In this document: in pieces, positions 43,598 through 52,653 of the stretch | Numbering within the stretch: the first letter of the stretch is position 1 | Layout: every line of letters begins with the position of its first letter | Origin: Paraburkholderia adhaesiva | GTDB taxonomy: Bacteria; Pseudomonadota; Gammaproteobacteria; Burkholderiales; Burkholderiaceae | Assembly: GCF_021390575.1 (NCBI RefSeq) | Contig: NZ_JAJEJQ010000002.1 | Span: 744,001-808,000, forward strand | DNA: 64,000 nucleotides | Direction: 5' to 3' | Translations under genes and position numbers: made by a program | The notes under the pieces: model-generated | Databases searched by the model: none | Seen by the model: only the letters and a program-made list of their open reading frames with translations | What the model was told of the DNA's origin: nothing

Positions 43598-45991
43598 TCA
43601 GTCCGGTGCGTGCGTCGAGCCGGTCTGGAACAGACTTCCCTGACCTGAAGTCACGGTTTCGAAGTCGTCGTCGAGGAACGCAAGGATTGCGTCCGCCACG
43701 GGCTGCAGTTGCCGGGTCAGATAGAACCCGTAGTCGATCGGCGACTGCAGCGTTTCCAGCGGTTCCGGCCCGCCGGACGTCATGACATAGCTGATCCACC
43801 CGCCGTTCTGGTACTGAAGCGGACGTCCCTTTTCGCGGTTGAACTCGTCGGCGCGGCGCGCGGCGCGCACGTGGGGGCCGACGTTGCGCTGGTATTCACT
43901 GAGCGGCCGACGCAGCCGCTTGCGATAGACGAGCTGGTCATCCAGTTCGCCGGCGAGCGTGCGCCGCACGTAATCGCGGATGTAGTCGGCGTAGGGCTGG
44001 CGGTTGAAGACAAGGCCGTACAGCTCTCTCTGAAACACCTGCGCAAGCGGTGTCCAGTCGGTGCGAACCGTTTCCAGTCCCTTGAAGACGAGCTCGTCGC
44101 GCCCGTCTGCCGCGAGGCTGACGCCGGCGTAGCGCTTCTTGCTGCCTTCCTCCATGCCGCGCACGGTCGGCATGAGAAAGCGCCGATAGTGTCTTTCGTA
44201 TTGCAGTTCCAGCGCGCTGTCGAGGCCGAAGCGGCTCTGCAGATGTTGCTTCCACCAGCCGTTGATGTGCTCGACGAGCGCGCGACCTTTGCGGATCGCG
44301 TCGTCTTCGGCGTGCGGACCCTTGAGCCAGACGAACGTCGAATCCGTATCGCCGTAGATCACGTCGTAGCCCTGTGCCTCGATGAGTTCGCGTGTCCGAT
44401 GCATGATTTCGTGGCCGCGCATCGTGATCGAGGACGCGAGCCTCGGGTCGAAGAACCGGCAGCCGGTGGAGCCCAGCACGCCGTAGAACGAATTCATGAT
44501 GATCTTCAGCGCCTGGGACAGCGGCTTGTTGTTGTGGCGCTTCGCGCTCTCGCGTTCCTCCCAGACCTGACGCACGATCGCCGGCAGGCAATGCGCGGTG
44601 CGGGAAAATCGCGCGCCGAGAAAACCGGGCACCGACTGGTCGTCGCCGGGCGTGCGCATTCCTTCGATCAGCCCGACCGGATCAATCAGAAACGTGCGGA
44701 TGATGGACGGGTACAGGCTCTTGTAATCGAGCACGAGCACCGAATCGTAGATGCCGGGTCGCGAGTCCATGACGAAGCCGCCCGGACTTGGCTGGCCGAC
44801 TACATCGCCGAGATTGGGCGCGACATAGCCGAGGCGGTGCATCCTCGGCAGATAGAGATGGGTGAACGCCGCGACCGATCCGCCACTACGGTCTGCCTGC
44901 AAGCCCGTGACCGTGGCGCGTTCCAGCAGGAACGACAGCAGTTCGGTCTTTTCGAAAATACGTGAAACGAGTTCGCAGTCCTTAAGGTTGTAGCGGGCGA
45001 GGGCGGGTTTGTCTTCATCGAAGCGCCGCTGGATTTCGTCCATGCGCTGATAAGGATTGTCGACCGCCTTGCCTTCGCCCAGCAATGCCTGGGCGACGTA
45101 TTCGAGGCTGAACGACGGAAAACTCCATGTCGCGGATCGCAGCGCTTCAATGCCGTCGATGATGAGCCGCCCCGGCGCCGACGCGAAGAAGTGGTTTTGT
45201 GTCTGGCCGTGCTCGCGCCATTCGAGTTCGCTGCCGCCGCGGCCAAGACGCAGCGGCACGCCGAGCTGTTCCGCGTGCCCGCGCAGAATGCGCAGATCGA
45301 ACTGAACCAGGTTCCAGCCTATGATGGCGTCCGGATCGTGGCGCGCCATCCACTCGTTCAGGCGTTCGAGCATTGCGGCGCGACTTGCACAATATTCGAG
45401 TTGAAAGTCGATCTGCCGGTCGTCGTTATTCGCCGGGCCGAGCATATAGACCTGCCGCTCACCGCAGCCTTCGAGCGCGATCGAATACAACTCGCCGCCC
45501 GCACTCGTTTCGATGTCGAGGGACACGAGTCGGAGCGTTGGACGATAGTCACGGTCAGGCTTCATTTCGCCGTTGCGTAGCAGACCGGTTTCATCGGGTT
45601 CGCCTCTAAACGAAACCGGCGCCGTGATGAAACGCTCCATCAAGTAACGATCGGGCGGGAACACGTCTGCTTCGTAGACATCGACGCCGGTTTTGCGCAG
45701 ACGCTTCACAAGGCCAAGCAATTGCCGATACTGGGCGCAGTAAACACCGAGCACCGGCCGTTGCTGAAAATCGGTCAATTCGAGCGCGCGCGTTTTTATC
45801 CGTGCCTCCGCGTTCAACACCGCCTGCGCACGTGGCGTTTGTTCACTCGCGATAAAACAGACCGATTCCTGCGGACGCAACCGGACCTGGCGCGGCCCGT
45901 CGTCGGTAGCCAGCCAGAATTCCACTTCGGTGTGGGTGGGCGTGTCGCGCCAATGGCGGGTGAGAATGAAACCCTGTTGAAACCCGGTCAA
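43598..45991 (-). CDS. polB: DNA polymerase II (family B)
   Basis: This 797-residue family-B polymerase is close to the 783 residues of the E. coli enzyme. The exonuclease domain has LVSLDIETSAGGE near residue 155, and the polymerase domain has DYKSLYPSIIRTF near 420, KIIMNSFYGVLGS near 495 and the catalytic YGDTDST near 547. It serves in lesion bypass and replication restart. It is convergent with the hybrid kinase and unrelated to the signalling genes around it. No clear LexA box lies upstream. Confidence 0.95.
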   Translation of the reverse strand: MTGFQQGFILTRHWRDTPTHTEVEFWLATDDGPRQVRLRPQESVCFIASEQTPRAQAVLNAEARIKTRALELTDFQQRPVLGVYCAQYRQLLGLVKRLRKTGVDVYEADVFPPDRYLMERFITAPVSFRGEPDETGLLRNGEMKPDRDYRPTLRLVSLDIETSAGGELYSIALEGCGERQVYMLGPANNDDRQIDFQLEYCASRAAMLERLNEWMARHDPDAIIGWNLVQFDLRILRGHAEQLGVPLRLGRGGSELEWREHGQTQNHFFASAPGRLIIDGIEALRSATWSFPSFSLEYVAQALLGEGKAVDNPYQRMDEIQRRFDEDKPALARYNLKDCELVSRIFEKTELLSFLLERATVTGLQADRSGGSVAAFTHLYLPRMHRLGYVAPNLGDVVGQPSPGGFVMDSRPGIYDSVLVLDYKSLYPSIIRTFLIDPVGLIEGMRTPGDDQSVPGFLGARFSRTAHCLPAIVRQVWEERESAKRHNNKPLSQALKIIMNSFYGVLGSTGCRFFDPRLASSITMRGHEIMHRTRELIEAQGYDVIYGDTDSTFVWLKGPHAEDDAIRKGRALVEHINGWWKQHLQSRFGLDSALELQYERHYRRFLMPTVRGMEEGSKKRYAGVSLAADGRDELVFKGLETVRTDWTPLAQVFQRELYGLVFNRQPYADYIRDYVRRTLAGELDDQLVYRKRLRRPLSEYQRNVGPHVRAARRADEFNREKGRPLQYQNGGWISYVMTSGGPEPLETLQSPIDYGFYLTRQLQPVADAILAFLDDDFETVTSGQGSLFQTGSTHAPD

Positions 45992-46394
45992 GAAAACAAC
46001 CTCGTAGGCAGTGCTTTTGCCAGATTCTAGCGCGCAAGGGCTCGTTGAAGGGGAGCGAAAGGCAGCCTTTCCAGCAGCTATAACCTGAAAATATTAGAAA
46101 AACAGTTATTTCCACTGCTGCCTCTGCACTAGCATGGCCCAGAAGACAAATAATTGCGGCGGCGCGGCATCGCGTGAAAAGACGCCGACTTCGACCACTC
46201 GGGGGCAACGATGAGAACCGGCGCTATAAGCAGGCATTCCGTTATACCGAAGACAACGAGCAGAGTCGTCCACGCCCGCACTCGTCGCGGGCACTGAATC
46301 TCACCGGGTTTCCCGCGTAATTCACACTTGCACCCGGCCGCGCAGGTCGTCAAACAGCGCGCTCGGGTTCGATGCTCCTGCTACCAATAACAAC
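45992..46394. other. Divergent gap between polB and the chemoreceptor gene
   Basis: About 400 bp; an AT-rich stretch near 46085-46125 is the likeliest promoter for either direction. No gene, operator or terminator is convincing. The chemoreceptor start at 46395 lacks a strong ribosome-binding site. Confidence 0.4.
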
Positions 46395-47972
46395 ATGGCT
46401 CAAACCTCCGTTACCGCCCGGCTTGCGCTGGGTTTTGGCACCGTGCTCGCGCTGCTCGTCATATTTTCCCTCGTCGGCATGGCCGGCATGGCGAACATGC
46501 GCGGCCGGCTCGACGAAGTAGTGCTCGTGCACGACGCGAAAATCACCCAGGCGACCAACTTGCGCGGCGCGGTCAGTGGTATCGCCATTGCGATACGCAA
46601 TATGGCCGTGATGACGAAAGAGAGCGACGTGGCTGGCGAGCAGGCGGCCATCAAGGCGCTCGAAGCGGCCTACGCGGAGAACTATCAGGCGTTGGGGCAC
46701 CTGTTGGACGCTTCGCCGTTGACCACTGACGAAGAGCGTCGTCTCTTCGAAACGCTCAAGCGAGAAGAGGCAGAGACATTGCCGCTAGTCGAGAAAGAGG
46801 TGGTCAACTGGGCGCTCGCGAATGATCAGGACGCGGCGTTGAAGGTGCTGATCAACGAAGTTCGCCCGAAGCAGGTTGAGTGGCTCGCGACGCTCGACGC
46901 GTTGCTCACGCTCGAACAGGGCCGTGCGCAAGTGGCTGCGAAGGACGCCGCGACGACGTGGTCGCGATTCGCCGTCATCACGGTGGTGGCGGTGGTGGCC
47001 GCGTTGCTTGCCGGCATCGCGGCGGCAGTCCTCATCACGCGCAGCATTCTGCGGCAGCTTGGGGCGGATCCTGCCGAGGCACAGCGCCTCGCGGGAGAAA
47101 TCGCCGGCGGGAATCTTGCCGCGTCGGCGAATCTACGCGCGGGCGACAGACACAGCCTGATGGCTTCGCTCGAATCCATGCGTGTGCAACTGATGTCGAT
47201 CGTCTCGCAGATCAAGACATCGGCGGAAACCATTGCGGTGCGCGCGGGCGAGATCGCGGGGGGCAACATCGACCTCGCACAGCGCACCGAGGAGCAGGCG
47301 GCGTCGCTTCAACAAGCGGCCGCAAGCATGGCGGAACTGACTTCGACGGTCGCGCAGAATTCCGACGACGCCATGCAGGCCCACGTCGTGGCCGACGCAG
47401 CTTCGCAGGCTGCCGTTCAGGGCGGACAGGTCGTCGGGCGCGTCGTGACCACGATGGCGGATATTGCTGGCAGTTCGGCGCGCGTGGCGGACATCATCGG
47501 CGTGATCGAGGGCATTGCGTTCCAGACGAACATTCTGGCGCTGAACGCGGCCGTTGAGGCGGCGCGTGCAGGTGCGCAAGGGCGTGGTTTCGCGGTCGTG
47601 GCGAGCGAAGTGCGCACGCTGGCACAGCGTAGCGCGGACGCAGCCAAAGAGGTCCGGGCGTTGATCGGCGAATCGGCGCGTCACGTGGAAGCCGGTTCGA
47701 AGTTTGTCGCTGACGCGGGCGGGTCGATAGAGGAGCTCGTTCGATCGGTACACGAATTGAATGGCTTCATGAACAAGATCGCGCTTGCGTCGGGCGCACA
47801 GAAGGCCGATATCGAACAGGTCAATCGCGCCGTCGCGGAGATGGACAAGGCTACGCAACGGAACGCCTCGCTCGTGGAGCAGGTGGCCGGTGCCGCACAG
47901 ACGCTGGCGGGCGGCGCGACGGGACTGCGCGAAGCGGTGGCCGTCTTTACGATTGCTGGGGTAGACGCGTAG
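46395..47972 (+). CDS. Methyl-accepting chemotaxis protein
   Basis: This 525-residue chemoreceptor has TM1 (about 10-31), a four-helix-bundle-like periplasmic domain (32-190), TM2 (about 193-215), a HAMP region and a long signalling coiled coil. The conserved hairpin tip reads IEGIAFQTNILALNAAVEAA and continues ARAGAQGRGFAVVASEVRTLAQRSA, the CheA/CheW contact region. There is no C-terminal CheR pentapeptide (ends TIAGVDA). The ligand is unknown; the N-terminal helical bundle is of the Tar-like type common in Burkholderia. Convergent DUF4148 genes follow after a strong hairpin. Confidence 0.93.
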   Translation: MAQTSVTARLALGFGTVLALLVIFSLVGMAGMANMRGRLDEVVLVHDAKITQATNLRGAVSGIAIAIRNMAVMTKESDVAGEQAAIKALEAAYAENYQALGHLLDASPLTTDEERRLFETLKREEAETLPLVEKEVVNWALANDQDAALKVLINEVRPKQVEWLATLDALLTLEQGRAQVAAKDAATTWSRFAVITVVAVVAALLAGIAAAVLITRSILRQLGADPAEAQRLAGEIAGGNLAASANLRAGDRHSLMASLESMRVQLMSIVSQIKTSAETIAVRAGEIAGGNIDLAQRTEEQAASLQQAAASMAELTSTVAQNSDDAMQAHVVADAASQAAVQGGQVVGRVVTTMADIAGSSARVADIIGVIEGIAFQTNILALNAAVEAARAGAQGRGFAVVASEVRTLAQRSADAAKEVRALIGESARHVEAGSKFVADAGGSIEELVRSVHELNGFMNKIALASGAQKADIEQVNRAVAEMDKATQRNASLVEQVAGAAQTLAGGATGLREAVAVFTIAGVDA

Positions 47973-48038
47973 CAGAAGAGCAACCGGCAAGCCGGGGAAC
48001 TGCATCGGCGCTTCTCCCATGCGCCCGGATCAGGACGA

Positions 48039-48059
48039 CCGCCCCGGAAGGCGGGGCGG
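48039..48059. terminator. Hairpin between convergent chemoreceptor and DUF4148 genes
   Basis: CCGCCCC (48039-48045) pairs with GGGGCGG (48053-48059) over a 7-base loop in the 138-bp convergent gap. No T-run follows. Confidence 0.5.
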
Positions 48060-48110
48060 CGTGCCTGAACGGTCGGCTGGCCTGATCCCGGCGCAAGGCG
48101 GGACACCGCT

Positions 48111-48467
48111 TCAGTTGCCGAAGTACAGCGTGCAGAAGCTCTCTGGACCGACGCACCGCGAACCATCAACGCGCGGCCCCTGCATCGGCGCGCCCGATTC
48201 CGACAAACTACCCGAGGTGACGCCGCCAACCGCACTCACGGCCTGTTGTGCGTCGGAGTGAGCGGCGACCTTTGCTTCCGCTGCCTGAACGTCGGTGGGA
48301 TAGTTGGCGTCTTCTCCGCCAGCGATGTTGTAACCCGCCTGTTCGAGTTGAATCAGTTCGGCGCGCACCTGTGCACGGGTGATGGGTGCCGTGTTTGATT
48401 GCGCGAAAGACAGTGCGGGAGCGGCGATCGTGGAGAGCGCAAGCGTGAATGCAGCGAGTTTGTTCAT
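48111..48467 (-). CDS. DUF4148 family small secreted protein
   Basis: This 118-residue protein has a clean signal peptide (MNKLAAFTLALSTIAAPALS, cut after FAQ) and the DUF4148 core TRAQVRAELIQLEQAGYNI, followed by YPTDVQAAEAKVA. Two cysteines near the C-terminus (SRCVGPESFC) may form a disulfide. The family is abundant in Burkholderia and mostly uncharacterised. A shorter paralogue lies 96 bp upstream in the same direction; the two may be co-transcribed or a local duplication. Confidence 0.88.
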   Translation of the reverse strand: MNKLAAFTLALSTIAAPALSFAQSNTAPITRAQVRAELIQLEQAGYNIAGGEDANYPTDVQAAEAKVAAHSDAQQAVSAVGGVTSGSLSESGAPMQGPRVDGSRCVGPESFCTLYFGN

Positions 48468-48563
48468 GATATGGACTCCTTATATAAAGGATGGCATCGG
48501 GTACAACGAAATCGTTTGTACTCAGTTGCCGGAGTGGATCGTGTGAGTGTTGACGGGGTCGGC

Positions 48564-48860
48564 TCAGTTATCCTGTGCCGTGCGACGGGCGGTCTGGGCG
48601 AAGTCGCTGCGCGCTGCAATTGAAGCTGACAGGGTGGGGCCGTAGCCGTCGGCCTGTTTCGCTTGCGCGATTCGCTGTTGATGTGCCCGGATGACGTCGG
48701 GCCAGGACGCGTTGGCGACGAGTCGCGGCCCATTGGCTTCGGCTTCGACCAGTTGCTGGCGCACCTCGGCGCGGGACAAATTGTGCGCCGACGCGGCAGA
48801 CGCGAAGCCTGCAGAGGCGAGGGCGATGTGGGCGGCGGACACTGCATTGCGGATACGCAT
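48564..48860 (-). CDS. DUF4148 family small secreted protein (paralogue)
   Basis: This protein has 98 residues from ATG 48860, which is preceded by AGGAGCT. It has a signal peptide ending ASAH, then the DUF4148 core SRAEVRQQLVEAEANG and a WPDVIRAHQQRIAQAK segment equivalent to YPTDVQAAEAKVA of its neighbour. It lacks the C-terminal cysteines of the neighbour. The upstream open frame to 48977 has no signal peptide and is not used. Function unknown. Confidence 0.82.
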   Translation of the reverse strand: MRIRNAVSAAHIALASAGFASAASAHNLSRAEVRQQLVEAEANGPRLVANASWPDVIRAHQQRIAQAKQADGYGPTLSASIAARSDFAQTARRTAQDN

Positions 48861-49135
48861 GGGTAGCTCCTGAGAGGGTGAGCCGATCAATCGACGCGAG
48901 CGCGGTTCGCTGTTTCGGCTCGCTTCATGTGCGTATACATCCGCCGTTGAGGATCTATTCCAGCAGTTTTCCAGCAAATGTCTCTTGCCCGGATGCCGCG
49001 CGGTGTTGCGTTCCCTATCCGTGAGAGCTCCGGTCCGATTTTGCCGACGCCCGGTGGTGGCGCACGATCGTTCAGGACAGCGTGTTGCGGCAGGCGTAGT
49101 CTCCGCTCAATCGACCGATACACAAGGAGCCGGAA

Positions 49136-49537
49136 ATGAGCGACATAGCCGGGCAGGCGAGCGCGTCGCGTGGGCAGCGCATGACGATCAACCTGCTGGA
49201 CAAGATTGCACGCATTGACGCGCACTGGCAGCCGCGTGTGGTCGCCGAGATGAATGACTACCAGTTCAAGGTCGTTAAGCTCGAGGGTGACTTCGTCTGG
49301 CATCACCACGCCGATACGGACGAGACATTCATCGTGCTGCATGGCGAACTGCGCATCGACTTTCGTGACGGTTCGATCGAACTGCGTGCGGGAGAAATGG
49401 CGGTTGTGCCGAAGGGCGTGGAGCACAAGCCCTACGCAGCGCGCGAAGTGAAGTTGCTGTTGATCGAGCCGCGCGGTGTCCGCAATACCGGTGAAGAGGC
49501 CAACGAGCGGACTGCCGACAACGATATCTGGATTTGA
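49136..49537 (+). CDS. Small cupin-domain protein
   Basis: This 133-residue single cupin has motif 1 as FVWHHHADTDETFIVLHGEL (residues about 54-73; His and Glu metal ligands) and motif 2 as GEMAVVPKGVEHKPYA (about 85-100). ATG 49136 follows AAGGAG. Stand-alone cupins of this size bind a metal and serve as isomerases, dioxygenases or unknown enzymes; the sequence alone does not distinguish these. ATG 49181 (MTINLLDK) is a possible shorter start. It is monocistronic by position. Confidence 0.85.
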   Translation: MSDIAGQASASRGQRMTINLLDKIARIDAHWQPRVVAEMNDYQFKVVKLEGDFVWHHHADTDETFIVLHGELRIDFRDGSIELRAGEMAVVPKGVEHKPYAAREVKLLLIEPRGVRNTGEEANERTADNDIWI

Positions 49538-49557
49538 GTGAGCGGCAAGACGTGCGC

Positions 49558-49586
49558 GAAAAAGAAGGCCCGCGAGGTCGCGGGCC
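49558..49586 (-). terminator. Rho-independent terminator (leftward) after the 77-residue gene
   Basis: GGCCCGC (49567-49573) and GCGGGCC (49580-49586) form a GC-rich 7-bp stem with a 6-base loop. Read leftward, it is followed at once by TTCTTTTT. It also lies 30 bp after the cupin stop on the other strand. Confidence 0.75.
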
Positions 49587-49657
49587 GATCCATGCTCGGG
49601 TGACATGGCAGGAAAACACTTGGTGCGTGCGGTCTTCGCTGGAAAGGCCGCTACGTT

Positions 49658-49891
49658 TCAGGCCGCGGTGTACACCCCGGTGGGTACCGCGCTGGCCTGG
49701 ATACGTTCAATCTGGGTCATTAACCGGTCGACAGCGTAGAACTGCGATCGCGAAAGACACGCGCGATCCAGCAGATTCAAAAGACGCTTATGCCAGTAGG
49801 CTGGGGGCAGGATCGGGATGCCACTGGCTGTCTGCATCGACGGCATCATCACGCGCGCGATGTGCGCTATTTCCTCATCGATGAGTGTCAT
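49658..49891 (-). CDS. Conserved-looking small protein of unknown function
   Basis: This 77-residue protein (begins MTLIDEEIAHIARVMMPSMQ) has no signal peptide, membrane segment or recognised domain. It looks like an alpha-helical soluble protein, with a helix-friendly middle (YWHKRLLNLLDRACLSRSQF). It is supported by an isolated, well-composed frame and by a typical terminator placed just downstream on its strand (49558-49586). I recall similar short proteins in Burkholderiaceae but cannot name the family. Confidence 0.65.
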   Translation of the reverse strand: MTLIDEEIAHIARVMMPSMQTASGIPILPPAYWHKRLLNLLDRACLSRSQFYAVDRLMTQIERIQASAVPTGVYTAA

Positions 49892-50062
49892 AGGTGCCCC
49901 CGTGGCGCCAGCCCAGCTTTATATGGTGCACTGCATGTGTACCACTGTAGTCATTTCGAAAAAGGGGCGTAGCTATCAGAACGGATAGGGCGCACCGCGG
50001 GCTGCCGTGTTTGCGTCAAGCCCTTTTATAGCCACGGGGAAAATGCGGAAGACAACGCGAGC

Positions 50063-50248
50063 TTAATGGTGCCACCCGTGGCCATAGCCGCCGAATCCGA
50101 CACCGATATCGACAGACGGCGCAGCGTAGTAGTACCCCGGCGCATATCCATACGCAGGAGCAGGCGCAGGCGCATAGGCGTACGGAGGCGCGATTACGCA
50201 ACCCGCAAGGCCAGCGGCTAGTGCCATTGCACAGAAGAGTTTGATCAT
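50063..50248 (-). CDS. Small lipoprotein, Pro/Ala/Tyr/Gly-rich
   Basis: This 61-residue precursor has a lipobox LAGC at residues 14-17 (cysteine 17 after MIKLFCAMALAAG). The mature part is a low-complexity chain rich in Pro, Ala, Tyr and Gly (AYAPAPAPAYGYAPGYYYA) ending HGWHH. It should be an envelope lipoprotein; position 2 after the cysteine is valine, which favours outer-membrane sorting. The histidine-rich end could bind metal, but that is speculation. Similar tiny lipoproteins are common in Burkholderia. Confidence 0.75.
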   Translation of the reverse strand: MIKLFCAMALAAGLAGCVIAPPYAYAPAPAPAYGYAPGYYYAAPSVDIGVGFGGYGHGWHH

Positions 50249-50261
50249 TGTGTTTCTCCAA

Positions 50262-50845
50262 TGATCGTATTGTGTGCGTCCGTGGTTTTCACGTGCGCAA
50301 CGATATGTGTCAAAGCGTTACTGATTGCTTGCTTGTCGGCGTGACGTACCGGTTCGGCTACGGTGCGCATCCGGCCATCGCACGATCGTGTAATCGGGTT
50401 CAATCAGCGCGGCCGTAGGTAATAGCCGTAATTCGGCGTAAATATCGAGCGCTTTTCTTTCAAACAAATAACGATTCTTTCAGCCGCGTCGTTTTTTAGC
50501 CTGCCCACTGAAAAGCTGTGCGATAGCTGTCGCGTGGGGTTTTCTTCCCTCGGTGGGCCTCGTAGCAAGTGGTATTTGAAAACGCTGGCGAAGGCACTGC
50601 CGTTTCAACTGCCAGCCGGATTGGGGACATCAGGCACCGCTGTATTCGTTGCGCAAGCGACAATTCCTTCGATGCGCATTCACGCGCTGGGCGGCTTTGA
50701 CGCCAATGCTCCTGCAAGCGTGGGTCTCACGACACCAAATCTCCCTTGCCTGACGTCATTCGAAGCACTACGTTGTTGATCAACGGGCTCATAGTGTCAG
50801 ATGGTCTACACGTACTTTCACGTCCACTAATGGGAGGGTAGTGCA
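50262..50845. other. Gap before the GlcG/HbpS-like gene
   Basis: About 580 bp with only an unsupported 81-codon frame (50534-50779). A perfect 10-bp palindrome GTTGATCAAC lies at 50775-50784, about 60 bp before the gene, and could be an operator. GGGAGGGTAG at 50831-50840 is the ribosome-binding site of the next gene. Confidence 0.4.
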
Positions 50846-51370
50846 ATGCGATACATCGTCCAGTTAGCGTTGGCAGCATGCATCACCGTGGCAACGATCG
50901 CCGAAGCGCAGACGCCCGCGTCACAGCCGTCCGCGGGCGGTACACCCGACAAGATGCCCTTCGATATTCCCTACGGCACGCCAATTGGCGTCGACGCAGC
51001 AAAACGGCTGATTGCGGCTGCGGAAGCAGAGGCGAAGAAGCGCGACTGGAAAATGAACATCGCGGTGGTCGACTCGCATGGCGATCTCGTTGCGTTCGAG
51101 CGCATGGACGGGGCGCAACTTGGGTCGATTACGATATCGCAAAGGAAGGCGCGCACGTCTGCACAGTTCCGTCGCGAAACCCGGGTCTTCTTCAATCAGT
51201 TCGCGAGCGGACAGACTTATGTGGGTACGTTCGGCCCGGATATGGTGGCCTCGCCGGGAGGTTTTCCGCTAGTCGCCGGCGGGACAGTCGTTGGTGCGAT
51301 CGGTTGCAGCGGTGGCACCGGGGACCAGGATGCCGCCGTGTGCAAGGCTGCCGCCGACACGTTCAAATAG
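50846..51370 (+). CDS. GlcG/HbpS-like (DUF336) secreted protein
   Basis: This 174-residue protein has a signal peptide ending IAEA and a DUF336 domain: GVDAAKRLIAAAEAEAKKRD, MNIAVVDSHGDLVAFERMDGAQLGSI, FPLVAGGTVVGAIGCSGGTGDQDAAVCKA. The family includes haem-binding HbpS and GlcG of glycolate operons; secreted forms like this one are usually annotated haem-binding, though binding has been shown for few. The predicted signal peptide places it in the periplasm. It is a single gene by position. Confidence 0.88.
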   Translation: MRYIVQLALAACITVATIAEAQTPASQPSAGGTPDKMPFDIPYGTPIGVDAAKRLIAAAEAEAKKRDWKMNIAVVDSHGDLVAFERMDGAQLGSITISQRKARTSAQFRRETRVFFNQFASGQTYVGTFGPDMVASPGGFPLVAGGTVVGAIGCSGGTGDQDAAVCKAAADTFK

Positions 51371-51678
51371 TGCAGCGCCTGGTGATTTGCCGGGGCTGGT
51401 CGCCGTCCTGATTGAAAGGCGCTAGTGGGCGAGCACGTGTTTTGCTCAACTCAACACGCGGCGTAGGCGATACGACGGGAAGGAGGCGGGCCGCCGCCTG
51501 CTTTATCCGACTTATTTGTCTAATCAATCCACGCCCGCGCAGGTCGGGTGACTGCCGCACGCCGGTCCGACGAGCATCCACCTGACAAACCATAACAAAT
51601 ACCAAAGTTGTTTGACAACAATTTGGGTGAATGCTACTGTGCGGTTTATTGACAACCCTCTTTCCCGCACGAGACCTC
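51371..51678. promoter_or_regulatory. Promoter region of the sugar-acid operon
   Basis: About 308 bp without a gene. Its right half carries a GTTGT-TTG-ACAAC palindrome and a degenerate second copy GTTTA-TTG-ACAAC at 51644-51656, 37 bp apart. These probably bracket the promoter of the lyase and dehydrogenase genes. Confidence 0.6.
51607..51619. promoter_or_regulatory. GTTGYNNNACAAC operator, site 1
   Basis: GTTGTTTGACAAC is a perfect 5+3+5 palindrome, 60-72 bp upstream of the KDG/L-KDA dehydratase-like gene. The form fits FadR-subfamily GntR regulators. Related sites lie at 54328 and 61973. Confidence 0.75.
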
Positions 51679-52617
51679 ATGAACGTGTCCCCGATTGCCG
51701 TGAGCGAATTTGCGTCGACGGTGATGGCTGTGCCGCCGCTGGCACGCCGCCCCGATCTTTCGCTCGACGTCGAAGAAAACCGCCGGCTGATCCGCCACAT
51801 GGAAGCGGGTGGCCTCCGCACGCTGCTCTACGGCGGCAATGCCAACCTCTACCACGTGGCCGTCAGCGAATACCGCGAGCTGCTCGATATGCTCGCCGAC
51901 CTGACCGGTCCCGATACCCGCGTGATTCCCGCAATCGGGCCGGACTTCGGCAAGATGCAGGACCAGGCGCGCATTCTTGCTCAGACGTCATACAAGACCG
52001 CGATGGTGCTGCCGCTCGGTGGATTCACCACGCCGGCAGGCGTGGAGGCCGGTCTGACGCGCGTCTCCGAGGCAGCGGGCATTCCGCTCACGCTCTATAT
52101 CAAGAGCGAAGCCTATGTGGACGTCGATACGCTCGCGCGTCTCGTCGATCGCGGCACGCTCATCGCCGTGAAGTACGCGATCGTGCGTCAAGACCCGGCG
52201 AACGACCCCTATCTGCGTCGCCTCCTGCAGAGCGTGCCCGCATCGAAGGTCATCTCGGGCATGGGTGAGCGCCCGGCGCTTGTCCACGTACGCGATTTCG
52301 GTCTCGCCGCCTGGACGACGGGTTCGGGCTGTATCGCGGCGAACGCCGTGATGGCGCTTCTCTACGCCGCCAAAGCTGGCCGTGCAGAAGAGGCGCAGCG
52401 CCTTTACGACGCGTTCATGCCGCTCGAAACGCTGCGCGACAACATCTCGTTGATTCGCGTGCTGCACGACGCGGTGACGCTGTCCGGCATCGCCGACATG
52501 GGTCCGATTCTGCCGCTCCTTTCGGGCACGCCCGACGCCGACATGCCCGCCGTCGAACAGGCCGCGAAGGCGCTGCTCGCGTTCGAGAACTCGCTCGTGC
52601 AGACAGCGCGCGCGTGA
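51679..52617 (+). CDS. DapA/NAL-family lyase, probable 2-keto-3-deoxypentonate (KDG/L-KDA) dehydratase
   Basis: This protein has 312 residues from ATG 51679; the frame is open to 51631, but that start overlaps the operator region. It is a class-I Schiff-base barrel of the dihydrodipicolinate synthase family, with Lys165 (LIAVKYA) as the imine lysine and Tyr140 (TLYIKSE) as the usual tyrosine. GGNANLYHV near residue 52 replaces the common GTTGE. In the non-phosphorylating pentose route such enzymes turn 2-keto-3-deoxy-L-arabinonate into 2-oxoglutarate semialdehyde, and the next gene encodes the dehydrogenase for that product. Substrate stereochemistry is not readable. Confidence 0.85.
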   Translation: MNVSPIAVSEFASTVMAVPPLARRPDLSLDVEENRRLIRHMEAGGLRTLLYGGNANLYHVAVSEYRELLDMLADLTGPDTRVIPAIGPDFGKMQDQARILAQTSYKTAMVLPLGGFTTPAGVEAGLTRVSEAAGIPLTLYIKSEAYVDVDTLARLVDRGTLIAVKYAIVRQDPANDPYLRRLLQSVPASKVISGMGERPALVHVRDFGLAAWTTGSGCIAANAVMALLYAAKAGRAEEAQRLYDAFMPLETLRDNISLIRVLHDAVTLSGIADMGPILPLLSGTPDADMPAVEQAAKALLAFENSLVQTARA

Positions 52618-52653
52618 GCGCCGCTGACTTGTAAAGGTAATCACGGAGCGAAC

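Noticed and set aside
45992..46120. Possible LexA box upstream of polB (CTGAAAATATTAGAAAAACAG region near 46086)
   Set aside because: The spacing between CTG and CAG is too long for the CTGT-N8-ACAG form, so it does not support SOS control.
50534..50779. An 81-codon frame (begins MGFSSLGGPRSK) in the gap before the GlcG/HbpS-like gene
   Set aside because: No ribosome-binding site, no signal peptide or domain, and atypical composition; insufficient support.
50775..50784. GTTGATCAAC as a fourth member of the GTTGYNNNACAAC regulon
   Set aside because: It lacks the 3-base spacer and the ACAAC half-site geometry, and the downstream gene is not clearly part of the sugar-acid pathway.
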